DNA of 64,000 nucleotides from Schistosoma haematobium (GCF_000699445.3 NC_067196.1:60331364-60395363), one strand, 5' to 3'; positions 27,991-40,439 are shown, counted from the stretch's first letter. Notes: generated by a model not told the origin, from the letters alone. Numbers and translations: made by a program.

Positions 27991-28852
27991 TAAGTAAATT
28001 CAGGCTACTTAGTTGAGGTAAGCACGTTAACCACGGTCAGTGATTAAAAACATCGGATAAAATAAGTCAGTAGCCTCCATAATGGAGTAAACGAATCCAC
28101 TACTTACGTATTTTTAGATATTCAGTTGCAATACTAATTTTTACATACCTTTTCATTACTTCTTCTCGAACCATATTCTTAATGTTCGGTGTTTTTCACT
28201 ATTACTGATACTACGATTTTTTAAACTTCTTTGCTATTCATCTTATCAAATTTCATCTTGTCGTGCTGGTACTATATAGGAACTTGATCTAAAGCATACT
28301 TAGGTCAGGCTTTACATTGATTATGATTGACTGGTACATACATTACATTTGAAAGTAATAATCTGAGTTCATTTATCAGTAACATTGCGGAAACATGATA
28401 TCAAGGAGGTTCAAGACAAAGCAAAATGGCTTTTCAATTTTTTTTTTCAATCGATCTTTTCAGTTAACATCCGTTGCTAATGAAAATAATCTTCATATTT
28501 TATAATTGCAAGAAGTCTGTTGAAAAAGATAATTAAATGTATGTTTATTCATCTTTTATTTACCCAAAGTTAAGCTCATATCACTTTTTACTGTTTTACA
28601 AAGATATATATCTTTCCGAATATTCATGTTGATCTTACTCTGTTCCGCTTGATAATCAATAAATACATTCTGTGCTAATTGGGAATGGTCATTTGAATTG
28701 ATGTAAACATGTATCAGGTTCTATATCACACTTTTCTGAATGGCTAACCCTATAGATTATTTACTCTATCTAAACAAATAAATATCGCTTATTCAAATAG
28801 CTATCGTTAGTGTATAAGGTTTGAGAAGGTAGTTGAATTTTGCAGCTTGCAT

Positions 28853-28965
28853 CACGAATTGACTATAGTTAGATGACCACTGAAAACCAGGAACACTCAG
28901 ACAACCTATCGTCCTAGAATAGAATTCTAGGCGCCGTACATCTGTGATCCCACAGGGCATCGTAA
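28853..28965 (-). mobile_element. Family B degenerate arm
   Basis: Short match to the family: GACCACTGAAAACCAGGAACACT, CGTCCTAGAATAGA and GATCCCAC in the expected order. The hammerhead core is destroyed. Confidence 0.45.
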
Positions 28966-29120
28966 ATTAACTGAAGCTAATAATCATGATTTTGTTTGTT
29001 CTTATTAATAAATGATTTAAATTTTCCCAATGGTTTACCATAATCACTAACCTACATTTAAACTACAGGTTAGATGGATCACTGTCGAATGATAATTTAA
29101 ATAAATACATGAAAATATAA

Positions 29121-29462
29121 AATCGTTGTGTAAACAAGCTTTTCAAAATGAAATCTATGATAACCATTGATGTCTATAACAGAACGTTTAGTAATTAATC
29201 TTTCACAAATCATGTGTACTCGTTGATTATTATTATCTGTGAGTATTATCTTAAACAAAAATACAAAACTCCACCAGATTACTCACTGAGAACTTATAAC
29301 AGTCTAATTAAGTGGATAATGCGATTGCGTTTGAAGTGAATGGTATTGGGTTGGAGTCCCTGAGTGAAATCAACTCTGAGATGTAGGTACATTCAGGTGA
29401 CGGGTCCCAAATGGGACGAAAAGCGCATCCTGGATTCCACTACTAGCCATTATCCGTTTTTG
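29121..29462 (+). mobile_element. SMalpha-like element with extended 5' head, copy 2
   Basis: Near-identical to 8576-8926 over about 340 bp, including the about 185 bp upstream of the SMalpha part. Hammerhead region: GGTGACGGGTCCCAAATGGGACGAAAAGCGCATCCTGG. The core is damaged (GTGACGGG, GAAAA), but stem II is perfect. The high identity with the 8-kb copy contrasts with the decay of other SMalpha fragments here. Confidence 0.75.
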
Positions 29463-31364
29463 CTTAAAAAGTATTCCTAATATTCTATTCTGTTTACTAT
29501 TAAAAGAAAATAAATTTTATAAAATGTCAGTCAAGTTCTTAGTTTCGTGTTTATAGATAGTTATATGTTTATCGATTTTCATTATTCGTTTATTCAATCT
29601 CTTCGGTATTATCATTTTCACAGTTTTTTTACGAATAACAACACTCATTCATTCCTTTTCGTATTTTTTTCTTTTCTGTGGTAATTAATAGAGGAGTAAA
29701 TGCTTAATTCCTGGAATTTCACTAATGTGACCCTTTATGTATCTATATGTATCATAGAATGAACATGTACATGCGTGTGTGTGTGTGTGTGACAGAGTGA
29801 GAAAGTGTACTTGTATATCTGTGAGAAATCAAACTTAAAAATAAAATACGTCAGTGAAATTAATCATTTCAAATGAAAAGTATAAATATCAATTACAAAT
29901 AAACGGAGAGGATTACATGTGGTAACAAAGGACTAAAGCTTAAACTGCTAAAGAGAGAATATTATGAATCAATGAAAACACATTTGTAGAAATGTATTCA
30001 CATACTCACCTCAATATGTATACATATAAACAGCTATATGGAAAAAAGGAACATAGACAACAGAATATTGGATGACGAAAAAAAAAAAACATCTAGAACA
30101 TAAACTATCCCTCACTGAGAAGAATAGAGGAGTGGTGAAACTGGAAAGAAATTTTAAAAAAATCTGTTGTAAACAAAGCAGTAAATTAACGACCACAAAA
30201 TAATTTATAAAAATAACAACTAAATAGACGTTCTCATTTCAGGCCTATTATGACCTTTTGTTGAATTACTCTGCTTTTTGTTCTCTTCATTTTTTTTTGT
30301 CTAATCTGTCAGCTGGTCACTTTTACCCACGCCCACAAATGAACAACTATATAAACACAAATAACAATTTAACGAGTGAGCTGATTTACGCATGTATATG
30401 TGCCTACACAGAATTAAGTATACAATTCCCTATTTCAGTATTATTCTCATTCATGTTAACAAAACAGTTTGAATGTTTTATTTGTTTGTTTGTTTTCTTG
30501 TAGCAAATGTTATTTTACAATGAAACATTCTCTTCAATTCAGTTCAGTAAATTGAATGATGATTTCAGGTTTCAAAAGGATTTGAGGGGGAAAAATGATT
30601 TTCTATATATTTTTCTCATTTCTGTTAATTTTTTTTAGTTTAAGTTCTTTTCTTGTTCAAAATCATTAAATTTATTAGACTGATTTTCATTCTTTATTGT
30701 AAAAATGACTAAAGGTGAATAGAAAGAGAACAAATTCTCAACAACAACATTCACTGTTTTCTCTTATTCTATCAGAAATTGTTCTCTAAACCATTTATGG
30801 TCATAAATTTTATTCAATTCCATACAGTAGATTTGAATAGATGTGGTATGAGTCTATGGTTATGTAAATACGTACGTGTGTACATGTGTGTGTGTGTGCT
30901 GGTATATTCATTTATGTATATGTCTGAAGCATGTGAAGGTCAAATGTGTTTAAAACTCACTTAAATACTCTGAATAGGGTATGAATGAGAACTGTTCGAT
31001 TTAACACTGAAATTGACAGCTCAACATCAATCATCATCATCATCAACTGTGTTAACCTTGTCCATCTTGATAAAATTAACAATAATCATAATCCAAATAG
31101 ATGGTCAAAACAACTGACCAAATTCTAGAATAATCATTAGAACTTAATGACCAATATTATACTACTTGTAAAATCAATGTGTGTAGGAAAGTATAGAATA
31201 AAGAAAAAAAACTGAAGGAAATTAATTCGCTCGAAATAAATAAAACATCAGTAAACGATGAATAATTTGCTAGTTTGGAGTTAACAATTTTTTTATTAAA
31301 AAAACTACCTTTTTTTTTAACAAACTGAACAAAGAAACAAGACAATTATTACATAATTCCCAAT

Positions 31365-31424
31365 TGACTTATGATTTCAACGATTGAAATTTATAAAATC
31401 TCCCCACAAGCCCCTTCTGATAAA
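31365..31424 (+). mobile_element. Family B 3' tip
   Basis: Only the terminal about 60 bp of the family remains: CAATTGACTTATGATTTCAA, then AATCTCCCCACAAG and CCCCTTCTGATAA. Confidence 0.6.
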
Positions 31425-31742
31425 GTAAATAATCGTTTTAAACTAAATGGTAACTACCTTTAGAACTAAAGTTCAAAAGTTTTACTGCTGTGTTATGATC
31501 AATGAGGTTAATCAAGTTATTGATGATACAATTACATATTTGTTGACATTAGATTAGATTACAGTTGAAAATTTTGACGACATAACGACTAAAGGTATTG
31601 GACTGATAGAGATAAATCCATTTTTTTAAAAAAAAATCTGAATATGCATAGGCATTGTTGAATTAGAATGGAGCAAGTGTTGGATAGTTTTTGGTTTAAA
31701 AACGATAACAGTTTGAGATGAAAAGAAATACAACTATATTTC

Positions 31743-32035
31743 AGACATTAAAAAGAAGAATATATTTGTAAAATCTCAGCGAATGAATTTGAAGTAAATC
31801 CAACGTTTCGCCTGGCAATCTGGTCCAAGCTTTTCAAAAAATCCTTCACGTTGATTGGATGACTTATTCAGTATATAGTAAACCAGAAAACCATGTGCCT
31901 ATTTATATTCGATAATTTTGTTGTTTGATTATATTTCCCTTGAAAAGGCTTGGACCAGATTGCCAGGCGAAACGTTGGATTTACTTCAAATTCATTCGCT
32001 GAGATTTTACAAATATATTCTTCTTTTTAATGTCT
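31743..32035. mobile_element. Foldback element 1 (95/96-bp inverted arms)
   Basis: Arms 31743-31837 and 31940-32035 are near-perfect inverted repeats with one single-base gap, around a 102-bp loop. Each arm holds, in one orientation, GCTTGGACCAGATTGCCAGG followed by CGAAACGTTGG, then ATTTACTTCAAATTCA and TCGCTGAGATTTTAC. The second foldback at 59.7 kb shares the CGAAACGTTGGA and TCGCTGAGATTTT parts. No open frame. It resembles a foldback or inverted-dimer derivative of a short mobile element. Confidence 0.85.
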
Positions 32036-32344
32036 CAAATTAACTCGGCGCCCAAATATTGTGAAACTATTCGTTCAAATTTAGACGAAAGTTCTTATTT
32101 ACAATTATATTTCGTTATCAAATGTCTAAAGACATAAGCATAATATCTAATTTGTAAGTATAGAATAATAGAGTATCATTTAAATTTACAATTAACTTGA
32201 AACAGTTCGGAGCATATTAAGTTATCGATCTTAGGTTGGTGTGTCACAGTTCGAATTTGAAGTCAACAATATAAGCTTACAACCGAATCATACGAAAAAA
32301 TAAAAAACTGCCATGACGACAAATGCATGAAAATCTTCTCATAT

Positions 32345-32548
32345 GATAAACTGTTTCAAATTGGGAGACTGAAGGCCCTGGGTTCGAATCCCGCGAGCGG
32401 GATCGTGGATGCACACTCCTAGGGAGTCCCACAATAGGACGAAACAGCCGTCCAGTGCTTCCAGGTTTTTAATGGTGGTCTAACATCAATCGGTTCATGA
32501 TCTCAATCAAAACTTAGCAATTTCCACAACCCCTATACTGATAAATAT
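32345..32548 (+). mobile_element. Family B plus arm
   Basis: Has CCTGGGTTCGAATCCCGCGA as B-box region, a hammerhead (CTAGGGAG for CTGANGAG; GGACGAAAC; GTC; CAGTGC) and a tail ending CCCCTATACTGATA. Two core substitutions make cleavage unlikely. The A box is missing. Confidence 0.75.
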
Positions 32549-32881
32549 AATCTGTCGGATTATGAAGTAAGCATCTAGCTCGATCACCATGAGATAATTA
32601 TTCCACATACAGTTAAAATTAGACATATGTGAATAGTCTTGGGTCAGAAGAAAGTAACTCAGATGTGATTTTTTACAATGGTTCCCTAACTAACTTCCAA
32701 TTATAATGAACAGTCCACTCATATTTAAAGAAAGTTTTATGTTCTCACTACCATGGAAAAAACACTATATCATAGTCATCATAACATAAATAAAAAAATA
32801 ATGAAAATGATACCATTGAAAGAATTAGTTGAATGTATCATATGATAAAATGACCAATCACTGTTATCAGTCTATACTATT

Positions 32882-33172
32882 CATTTCTGCAGCAACTTGG
32901 ATGACTCTCCCGGTCTTCCACATTGTACGAACATTCCATGTTCCTAGGCATCAGCCTCGTGACTTCAGAAGGAATTCGGCTTTCACTATGAGACATCATA
33001 ACTCTCCTAACTCTCAGGGCTGAGTTTAAATGGTTTGAACTATTTTTTCTGGTCAGCGTTTTTTAGCGAGTTAGTTTACTGCGGGATGGGGTCGCTAACC
33101 TCATGCTCAACCCTCCTCCTTTATCCCGGCTTTGGACTGGCAGTAGCCTCTGAAGGCTCCAGGCGGAAATCA
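32882..33172 (-). pseudogene. RTE/SR2-like LINE 5' fragment: 5' UTR and start of endonuclease
   Basis: On the minus strand about 220 bp of relatively GC-rich sequence (33172-32951) leads into a frame reading GTWNVRTMWKTGRVIQVAAE (about 32948-32885). This is the characteristic start of the RTE apurinic-type endonuclease. It then stops matching. This is a 5' end without the rest of the element, the reverse of normal LINE truncation. Confidence 0.8.
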
Positions 33173-33771
33173 TAGTAATAATAATAGTAATTGGTATTAG
33201 TAGTATACAATACTAGAAAGTGCTATTATGTAATCAATATCAACGGGATAGGTAATCGCTTAATCAAAGATAATTCCTATTCAACAAAATAAATAGTCAT
33301 TCGGATTATGTTCCGTTGAAGAAAACGTCAAACAACACTCTTTCTAATATTTATAACATAAAACCCAAAATAAATAAGTCTAACTCCTAATTCACTAATT
33401 GACTAAATAATCAAAGGTATATATCTAATATCCTTGAGTTTAACAATAGTGATACGTAAATATTAGTATTAAAGTAATACAAACTTGTTACTAAATAACT
33501 TAATCATGTCAAACAGATTATGATCTAAATGTGATATTGTACACCGTGACTGATAAACACTGTCAACATTTAGAATATATAGAGAGGTAGGAGATCAAAT
33601 TGTATATAATGTAAAATGACCAATTATAAGTTTATAAATAAATGTTTACCTATGATATTAATACAACTCAGTAATTTAACACAAGTTCATATGATCAGCT
33701 TTAATGAGTATTTTCTATGAATGTGGTGTAGTGAGATATACTACAGCCTGACAAAGTAAAGTTAAATATCA

Positions 33772-34035
33772 ATATGAGGTTGTGGAGATTGTTAAGTTTT
33801 TGATTGAGATCATGAATTAATCAATTTTAGATCACTATTGAAAACCTGAAAGCACTAGACAGCCGTTTCGTTCCAATGTAAGACTCTTCAACAGAGAGCA
33901 TCCACGACCCCGCACATGGGATTCAAACCCAGTAATTTTGGTCTCACACTCTAACGCTTAACCTCTAGACCACTAAGCCGGCCATCATCCAATGGTATCA
34001 GTGTCTAACTTTAACCAAACCATGAAATAGTTGAA
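33772..34035 (-). mobile_element. Family B minus arm with tRNA-like head
   Basis: Order on the minus strand: tRNA-like A-box region CTTAGTGGTCTAGAGGTTAA, B-box region GGGTTTGAATCCC, degenerate hammerhead (TTGAAGAGTC; GGAACGAAAC; GTC) and tail. Part of the shared middle is present, but no opposite arm. Confidence 0.7.
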
Positions 34036-34266
34036 GTATCAGTTAAATACTTCTGATCACTATACTACCACTTCTGATGATATAAAAATAAAACCATGTA
34101 TTCATTACAAATTTTGTTTCCTTTCTTTTATTCTTGTTACATCACGAATTCTTTATAGTTTATCAAACTAATTTACTATACATATTTTAACTCACTTAAC
34201 ACTATAATAGCACAAGTAGTCACGTTTAAATTTATCTTAATATTAAAAATATATCCACTCTTTTAA

Positions 34267-34304
<38 letters not shown>

Positions 34305-35339
34305 CAGTTGAAATAAGGGCAGATTAAATCAGATTCTAATATCACTATTTATATAATTTACTTAAATGAGTATAAGTGAGAATAAATTTATTTCTTTACA
34401 TGAAATATTCTATCTACCCATATCCCATATATACTTATCGTATAAATTATATTTTCCTTCTGATCATTTGTAACCTAGATGGTTATTATTATTATTATTA
34501 TTATTAACAATATGCCTTATTTAATTGCATAATCTAAATCATAAAACTCAATAAAATCAATTACTTCCACTTATCATTTACTTGTAAACCTACTTGACTA
34601 GTTTCTATTAATTTACTTTCCATAAAATGATAAAGTGAATTTTTTTTAAAAAAATTGTAGGGGGTAAGGGTAAATTGAGATGGAAGAGAGAGGGATGATA
34701 GAGGTTGATTTAGACTGAAGTATAATGAAAAAATATATCTAGAAAGTTAATTTTCATGATAGACTGAAATCAGCTGAAGAATAATTGGAAAGGAAAAAGC
34801 ATAAGAATTAAATTTTCCTAGATTGAACTTTTTTTTCCATTACTATACACATTTTAAATAAAGCAGAATTCAATCAAACCACACCTTTCATGGTTTTAAC
34901 TTAGAATAAACAATCTCCATCAATCTTTTTTATTTTCTAAATCTCAATGTTGTTCACAGGCGAATATCTAGTGTTACTTTTTTTGTGATTCTAGATTCAG
35001 TAGTTAACTTCATACAACTTAAATAGATATCTTATCAAACGAATAGTAATATCAATAAATACAAACTCCGAGATTCTAATAATTAAGTAATCGCTGAGAT
35101 ACCTAAATGTTCTAGGATCTATCTCACATCCCAGTAAAGTTCCATAGCAGTAGGAAACAACTATCCAGTTCTCAACTTTCCAATGGTATCCCAAATGAGT
35201 TCATTCTGTGATAAGTTTAACTTACAAATCACACAAGTCTTCAAGAAACCATTTGAAATGATCCAGAATAATTTAATTTAAAGTAAAACTAATAAGGACT
35301 TAGATTATTTCAAATAACTTCAAGTGTCAAAAGTCAACT

Positions 35340-35805
35340 ATCAATAGGAATTCAACGATTTTAATGTCTAAGTTCAACCAATTTACAATAAAGAGCAACC
35401 TTCATCTATTGCATACTATGGATAAATGTCTCGCACCCGAGACCAATTGAACTCCAACTGTCATAACTTGCCACTAGAACCTCAGAAGCAACATCTTAAG
35501 TCTGGTCACTGATGAGCACATGATAATTACCAAGATAATGAATTTATGAATTGGGTGAATTTAGACGTTAACACGGTCGAATTTCAGCTCAGTGGTCTAA
35601 AAGTCAATAGTTCGTACGCAATACCAAAGGTCCTGGACCTAATTGCCACTTGTGGGGTCATAACTGCTCACAGCTGATGAGTCTCGCGTTAGGACGAAAT
35701 GGCTGTCCAGTGCTTTTAAACTTTCGATGATGGCCTAGCGGAGATAAGTTTGTGTTTCAAACTGTGATTTTAGAATCTCCACAAATCCCACTTTTTTATC
35801 AACTC
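35340..35805 (+). mobile_element. Family B partial composite with tRNA-like head
   Basis: 35340-35525 is the shared middle in minus orientation (ACTCCAACTGTCATAAC ... GTCACTGATGAGCACATG). 35555-35805 is a plus arm with head TCAGCTCAGTGGTCTAAAAG, a worn B box, a hammerhead at 35666-35713 and a shortened tail. The left arm has been lost. Confidence 0.7.
35666..35713 (+). ncRNA. Hammerhead ribozyme with complete core (family B)
   Basis: Has CTGATGAG at 35674-35681, a stem II closed by GTCT/AGGAC pairing, GAAA at 35696-35699, a two-pair stem III (A-U, U-G) around loop GGCU, and GTC at 35705-35707. Stem I uses CTCACAG against CAGTGC with one A-A mismatch. It is one of two family B copies in the window with all catalytic elements present. 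Confidence 0.7.
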
Positions 35806-37354
35806 TGCGTTTAGGAGGAAAATTTAAAAAGACCATTTGTATCATTAAATTTACATCGGTTACCTATCATAAATCTAAATGACTAAAAAATCAATATTAG
35901 ATCATTACTCTAACACCTTTGATAAATAGGAAGTTTGATATTAAACTTAAATAGATCTGTCATACTTCTTTATTTTCAATAAATGTTTTACTTATTTCCC
36001 TTATATATTTGTCATCTGATTTCTCTATATATCGGACTAGAAATACTTTCTAAACAATCAATATAATTAACAAATTGACATATCTCTCTGATATTAAAAT
36101 TTAAAAAAAAAAGAAATCACTAAGAAGAAACTAGGATAATTCATTATCACTGAAATTACCAATCAGAAGATAACTTTCCTTCTAATTTGTATATATGAAG
36201 ATTAATTGTAGTTCATTTCAAACATTTTATTGTTGTGTACAACACGATGAGATTGCTGGAACTATCACTGGAATAAATTATCCCGATGAGACACGAATAA
36301 GTTTCGACTTTATTGCTCAGCTACACATAATAACTCAACCAACTAATCAATAATATTAACATCAAATGTCTTTTCTAGCTTACTTTTACATTCTGTAATG
36401 TTGTTGAGAGAAGTTGAGAATAATGCTTAATGAACGAGAGAGCAGTGAAATATTTCATCAAGGTAAACCTTTGTCAAAATAAAAACTTATTTGCATCACA
36501 TCTAGAGAATTTATTCCATAGGTAGTTTGATCCATCTGATGGAGTTGCACACTACAGTACTTACTAAAATAATTAACTATTTTCCATACTTTCGAGTACA
36601 TAAGAAACTATGTATAAAAATATGTATGCTGATATAATAGGAGAGAAGAAATATTTTCTAATTTCCACAACATACTACTACTACTAAACGATAATACGAC
36701 AGGTGACTGAGATTATTCTACTATTAGATTGGTTACTTAATTTTCACAATATACACAGTCTGGATCTTTTTATACCAGATACATGATTTATGACTAAATA
36801 TAGAGAGCCAGAGCAAAGACCAAAAAATACCTTATTCAACACAGTTACAAACAGTCTAGAGTAGAAATTAATAATAGTAAGGAAATCACAGACTAAATAA
36901 TCAGTGAGATGCGTTTGTCAGTTGTTGCTCAGTGCCCAAGCATATTTACTTTCATTAACCATACAACACATAAAATGTGATCATAGGTCAAGTAAATAAA
37001 CTTATATTCAGTAAATGAATTAGATTGTAATTTTAACGCAAGAAAAGTGAACGGAAATTTTAATTAGCAAAAATGTTAAAAATAATGTTTATCAAGAACT
37101 TACTGTCAACTAGGTCAAAAGTATGGATAAAGAATACTCAACTTTATTATCAGATTGACTAAATTCATTATGTAATGTAGAACTCTACTATCTAGAAGAT
37201 TTTAAACCATTAGACTCAATAGCTATTATTTATTCATGAACTCTCAACAAAATGTACCATTATTCATTCCGATTCAAGGTAAACGGTAAACATATGCGAA
37301 ATATTCAAATAGTTGAAGTTACTTTGTAATATTAATAGTTATGATTTATTTGGG

Positions 37355-37500
37355 GTGATTTTGTGGAAGTTTGTTTGAATTGTAGATGGTATCTGTTAAA
37401 GATTGATCTCAGTTGGAGTATTATTAAAAACCAGAGGGCACTGAAAAACTCTTCCATCTTAATACTAGACTCCTTAACAAAGTCTAATCAAAACCTCACA
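37355..37500 (-). mobile_element. Family B degenerate minus arm
   Basis: Recognisable by TTGATCTCAGTTGGAG, AAAACCAGAGGGCACTG and ACTAGACTCCTTAACAAAG in family order. It is heavily mutated, with no functional core. Confidence 0.5.
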
Positions 37501-37691
37501 TCGTACATCAACTAAGGTTGTCATTATACTATTGTATATTAGATCAGTGGTTCCAGTTGTTAAGTATTCATTATTAGATTTCGTTTTTTAGTGGTACCTC
37601 AAATAAATTCAAGTGTGATGTAACTTACGTAATACTAATTATAATGTTTAATAAATAATTAAATAAGAAAAAAATTTAATAATTGAATTAC

Positions 37692-37895
37692 CTGTTGATG
37701 TTGTTCCATTTGTTTTAATAATAATTGTCTTTTTTTATCTTTACATCGTTTATTTTGAAACCAAACACGTATAACACGTGGACTTAAACTTGTCATTTCA
37801 ACTAATTGTTCTTTCATTAAAGCATCTGGTCTTGGATTAGCAGCATAACATGTTCTTAAAGTATGTAATTGTTTTTCATTTAGTACAGTTCTAAC
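37692..37895 (-). CDS. isl: Islet-class LIM-homeobox gene, homeodomain exon
   Basis: A 204-bp exon of 68 codons in phase 0, acceptor AG at 37897-37896 and donor GTAATT. It begins [20 protein letters not shown] and contains [14 protein letters not shown] and the recognition helix [16 protein letters not shown]. Preceded by TTR from the upstream exon, it gives a full 60-residue homeodomain. This is almost residue-for-residue the ISL1/ISL2 homeodomain and differs clearly from Lhx1/5, Lhx2/9 and Lhx6/8. The WFQNxR motif carries the DNA-contacting Asn. The Gln-rich tail [12 protein letters not shown] matches the Islet tail after the homeodomain. The first splice site lies within the homeodomain's N-terminal arm. 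Confidence 0.98.
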
Positions 37896-37953
37896 CTATT
37901 TCACGAAAAAAAAGAAACAAAGGATACAAATCAGTTACCCTTTAGTACGGTCT

Positions 37954-38009
<56 letters not shown>

Positions 38010-38308
38010 TAGAGTTTAATGAAAGATTTTCTGGGTACTTGGATTTATAATCAGATTGTATAATCTTCAGTTATATTTAAAACTTATTGAATGATTGTGA
38101 TTAATTTACTCTATATCATTTTGTTAGATACTAGGTAGAATTTACAAAATATTGAAGGAAGTAACCATGATAATCCGTGATTTGATTTTCTAGAACAGTT
38201 GACTCTCACTTATAGTTCTATACTGAATTATATCTTTCAGAAACTTTCAACATTAATGTAAAACATGTAAATTTGAAAATCAAGATTATCAATGGTTACT
38301 TATTTTCA

Positions 38309-38765
38309 CAAGGGGTTTTGTGGGGATTTTAGTAATTTCAATAGTTGAAATCATGAGTCAATTGAAGCTAGACCATCATGGAAAACCTGGAAGCATTGGA
38401 CGGCTGTTTCGTTCTAGTATGAGACTCCTCAGCAATGTGCATTCACGATCCTGCCCCCGTGAGATTCAAACCCAGGACTTAGCAGTCTCGCGCGCGAGCG
38501 CTTAACCATTAGACCACTGAGCCGACACCCGATGGTGTTAATGTCTAACTTCAACCAATCCTCGAAATTGCGGCACCGTACACCATCGTCTTCAATGAGC
38601 TGATATCTCACAACAGACCTGGTTGAACTCTAACCAGGTCGGGGATACGCACTGCTGGGGAGTCCCATAGTAGGACAAAACGACTGTCCACTTTTTACAG
38701 GTTTTCCATGGAGGTCTAGCTTCAATTGAATAATGATTTCAACTACTGAGATTACTTATTTCATT
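38309..38765. mobile_element. Family B head-to-head hammerhead element, composite copy 4
   Basis: The minus arm (38309-about 38525) includes the tail, an intact-core hammerhead and a tRNA-like head (CTCAGTGGTCTAATGGTTAA, B box GGTTTGAATCTC). The middle is 38526-38640. The plus arm (38641-38765) has CTGGGGAG and GGACAAAAC, both core-damaged. Lies inside islet intron 2. Confidence 0.78.
38393..38438 (-). ncRNA. Hammerhead ribozyme with complete core (family B)
   Basis: Minus strand: stem I CATTG, CTGAGGAG (38432-38425), stem II weakened by a mismatch, GAAAC (38410-38406), loop AGCC, GTC (38401-38399) and return strand CAATGC. All catalytic positions are kept. The compensatory change in stem I, CATTG/CAATG where the family norm is CACTG/CAGTG, supports conservation of the fold. 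Confidence 0.7.
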
Positions 38766-39074
38766 ATTGATATGAAAATATATTTCTAGATGATCTTTGA
38801 TATTTACATTATGATAACAGTAGCAAAGGAATTGAGCTTTAAATCATGATTTTAAAATGTATGACATAGATTTTGATCAAAAATTTTAAAAGATTCATAC
38901 ATACATAATAAGTTAAAAGTTCAGAATTCTATTCTATTTTTCGTTACGAGTTAACTTTACTGATAAATAAGGTACTAAAATGAAATACATTCATTAGTAT
39001 CTATCATTTTTCAGTCAAAGTTTTCATTCCATTCATAATACGTGAACTTCAGATGTAAATCTACAGATGTTTAC

Positions 39075-39560
39075 TGATAAAAATTATTGCCTCCGAATGC
39101 TCTCACATGATCACGCGTATACAACTACTGCCAGGGAAGTCCTACTCACTACCTTATCGAGGCAGGGTGTTGGTTACGAAAGTAAGAGGATGAAAAGCGA
39201 ATGTCCGGTGCCTTAACCGATTTAGTGGGCACGGTGAGTTCTCCTAGGAGAGTTGGAAAACCCTCATTCCAAACCAATGGTGCACATGAGCTCTAGGATC
39301 CTGAAGGAATAAATGGCCTATGAACCAGTCAATGATCACTGGCTACCATGGGACTGCATCTCCCAACGTTAATCCACTGCCTTGTGGATTAGACGCTTGA
39401 GTCGAAGGCTCCGGATGTGGTCCCCCAAGCAAACTACCTGCTTCGTCTGGGCACACGGGCAGTATCATAGCCCACACACAAATCAAGTGACTTGCATGGC
39501 GCATATGTATTCAGTACCCCTTTGTACTAATATTTATGTGTTTAAGTCAATAAATCAATA
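39075..39560 (+). repeat. LINE-derived interspersed repeat, copy 2 with 3' tail
   Basis: Matches the minus-strand repeat at 7291-7785. It ends in GTACTAATATTTATGTGTTT and an AATAAATCAATAAA tail. The same 3' end (CAATATTTATGTGTTCAAAT, AAATAAATAAATAA) closes the LINE fragment at 48.5 kb, so the repeat probably uses that LINE's 3' recognition sequence for retroposition. No open frame is visible. Confidence 0.7.
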
Positions 39561-40184
39561 AAATTATTTTTTTATTAGCTATGTAGCTGACTATGATAAC
39601 GTTTTTTAAATTATATGAAGACCTCCACGAGTTTGGTAAATGGGAGATATTTCCAGGATGACCAAGATATGTGTATCTCTTTATAAGTATAAATAATTTG
39701 TCAAATGAAACTAAATAACCAAATACTTGATAGTCACATCAATCAATTTGAAAGTATTGATAGATATAATAAAAAACTAGAAGAATAGTGTACAATTAAT
39801 TTTCGATATATCTTATATTGTTTCAATTTATTCAACTGTAGCTGATTTTTAACGTTAGGTACTTTTAAGATGTAGTTCAGCTTAATTATAGTTGTAATCA
39901 AAGTTTTCATTCGTCGTAATACATGGACTTAAAATTTTCAATTCTATGTAAATCTACAGATGTGTACTGATAAAAATCTCACAATCAAGATGAAACAACT
40001 GACCAGTTTTCTCTGGTTTTTAACAGTTTTACCGTGAACTTTAGTCAATGATAAAAAAACATCTTGAAACTACCGAGATATTTTTGACTAGCAAAATTAA
40101 TAAATTATTCATGCATTCAGCATTTCATTCCCTACAGTATTTTTAGTGAAAATGAACAATTGTTAAGCAGTATTTTGGGCACAG

Positions 40185-40355
40185 ATGGATGGTGGTTAGC
40201 AGTGAGATCCAGGAAGTACTTTTTATTTTATTTTTTAGCTCTTCAGCCAGCTGTACTTGTGCCCCAGAGTTGATGTTGACTCCAGGACTCGAAATCAATG
40301 TTATTTGCTTCAAAGGCCATAGAGTTATCCACTTAGCTTCTGATATCCATTGGGC
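40185..40355 (-). mobile_element. SMalpha degenerate copy
   Basis: Minus strand: AGAAGCTAAGTGGATAAC as A-box region, ATTTCGAGTCCTGG as B-box region, GTACAGCTGGCTGAAGAGC at the hammerhead, and CTTCCTGGATCTCACTGC. The stem II to GAAA region is replaced by T/A-rich sequence, so it cannot act as a ribozyme. Confidence 0.65.
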
Positions 40356-40439
40356 TTGTGCAATGATTTGAATTCCAATTCATTTTTGTATGGGTTGTTT
40401 GAATCTTCCTATCAACATTTAGATCTGTAATTAATCGAT

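Larger units (their letters stand above)
23698..37691 (-). other. isl: Islet intron 3 (13,994 bp)
   Basis: Runs from donor GTAATT at 37691 to acceptor AG at 23698. It is packed with repeats listed separately (family B, SMalpha, RTE fragments, a foldback element), with (TA)n at 25461-25486, 26717-26749 and 34270-34301 and (GT)n near 29776-29791. The stretches 25000-27187, 29470-31360, 34040-35340 and 35810-37350 show nothing beyond AT-rich sequence. The short open frames there have no domain. Confidence 0.85.

Noticed and set aside
29776..29791. (GT)n run as a regulatory element
   Set aside because: A short dinucleotide repeat, common in such DNA, with nothing to tie it to regulation.
36241..36310. 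CGATGAGA...CGAATAAG as another hammerhead
   Set aside because: There is no GAAAC element or pairing stems, and the match to the core is too short.
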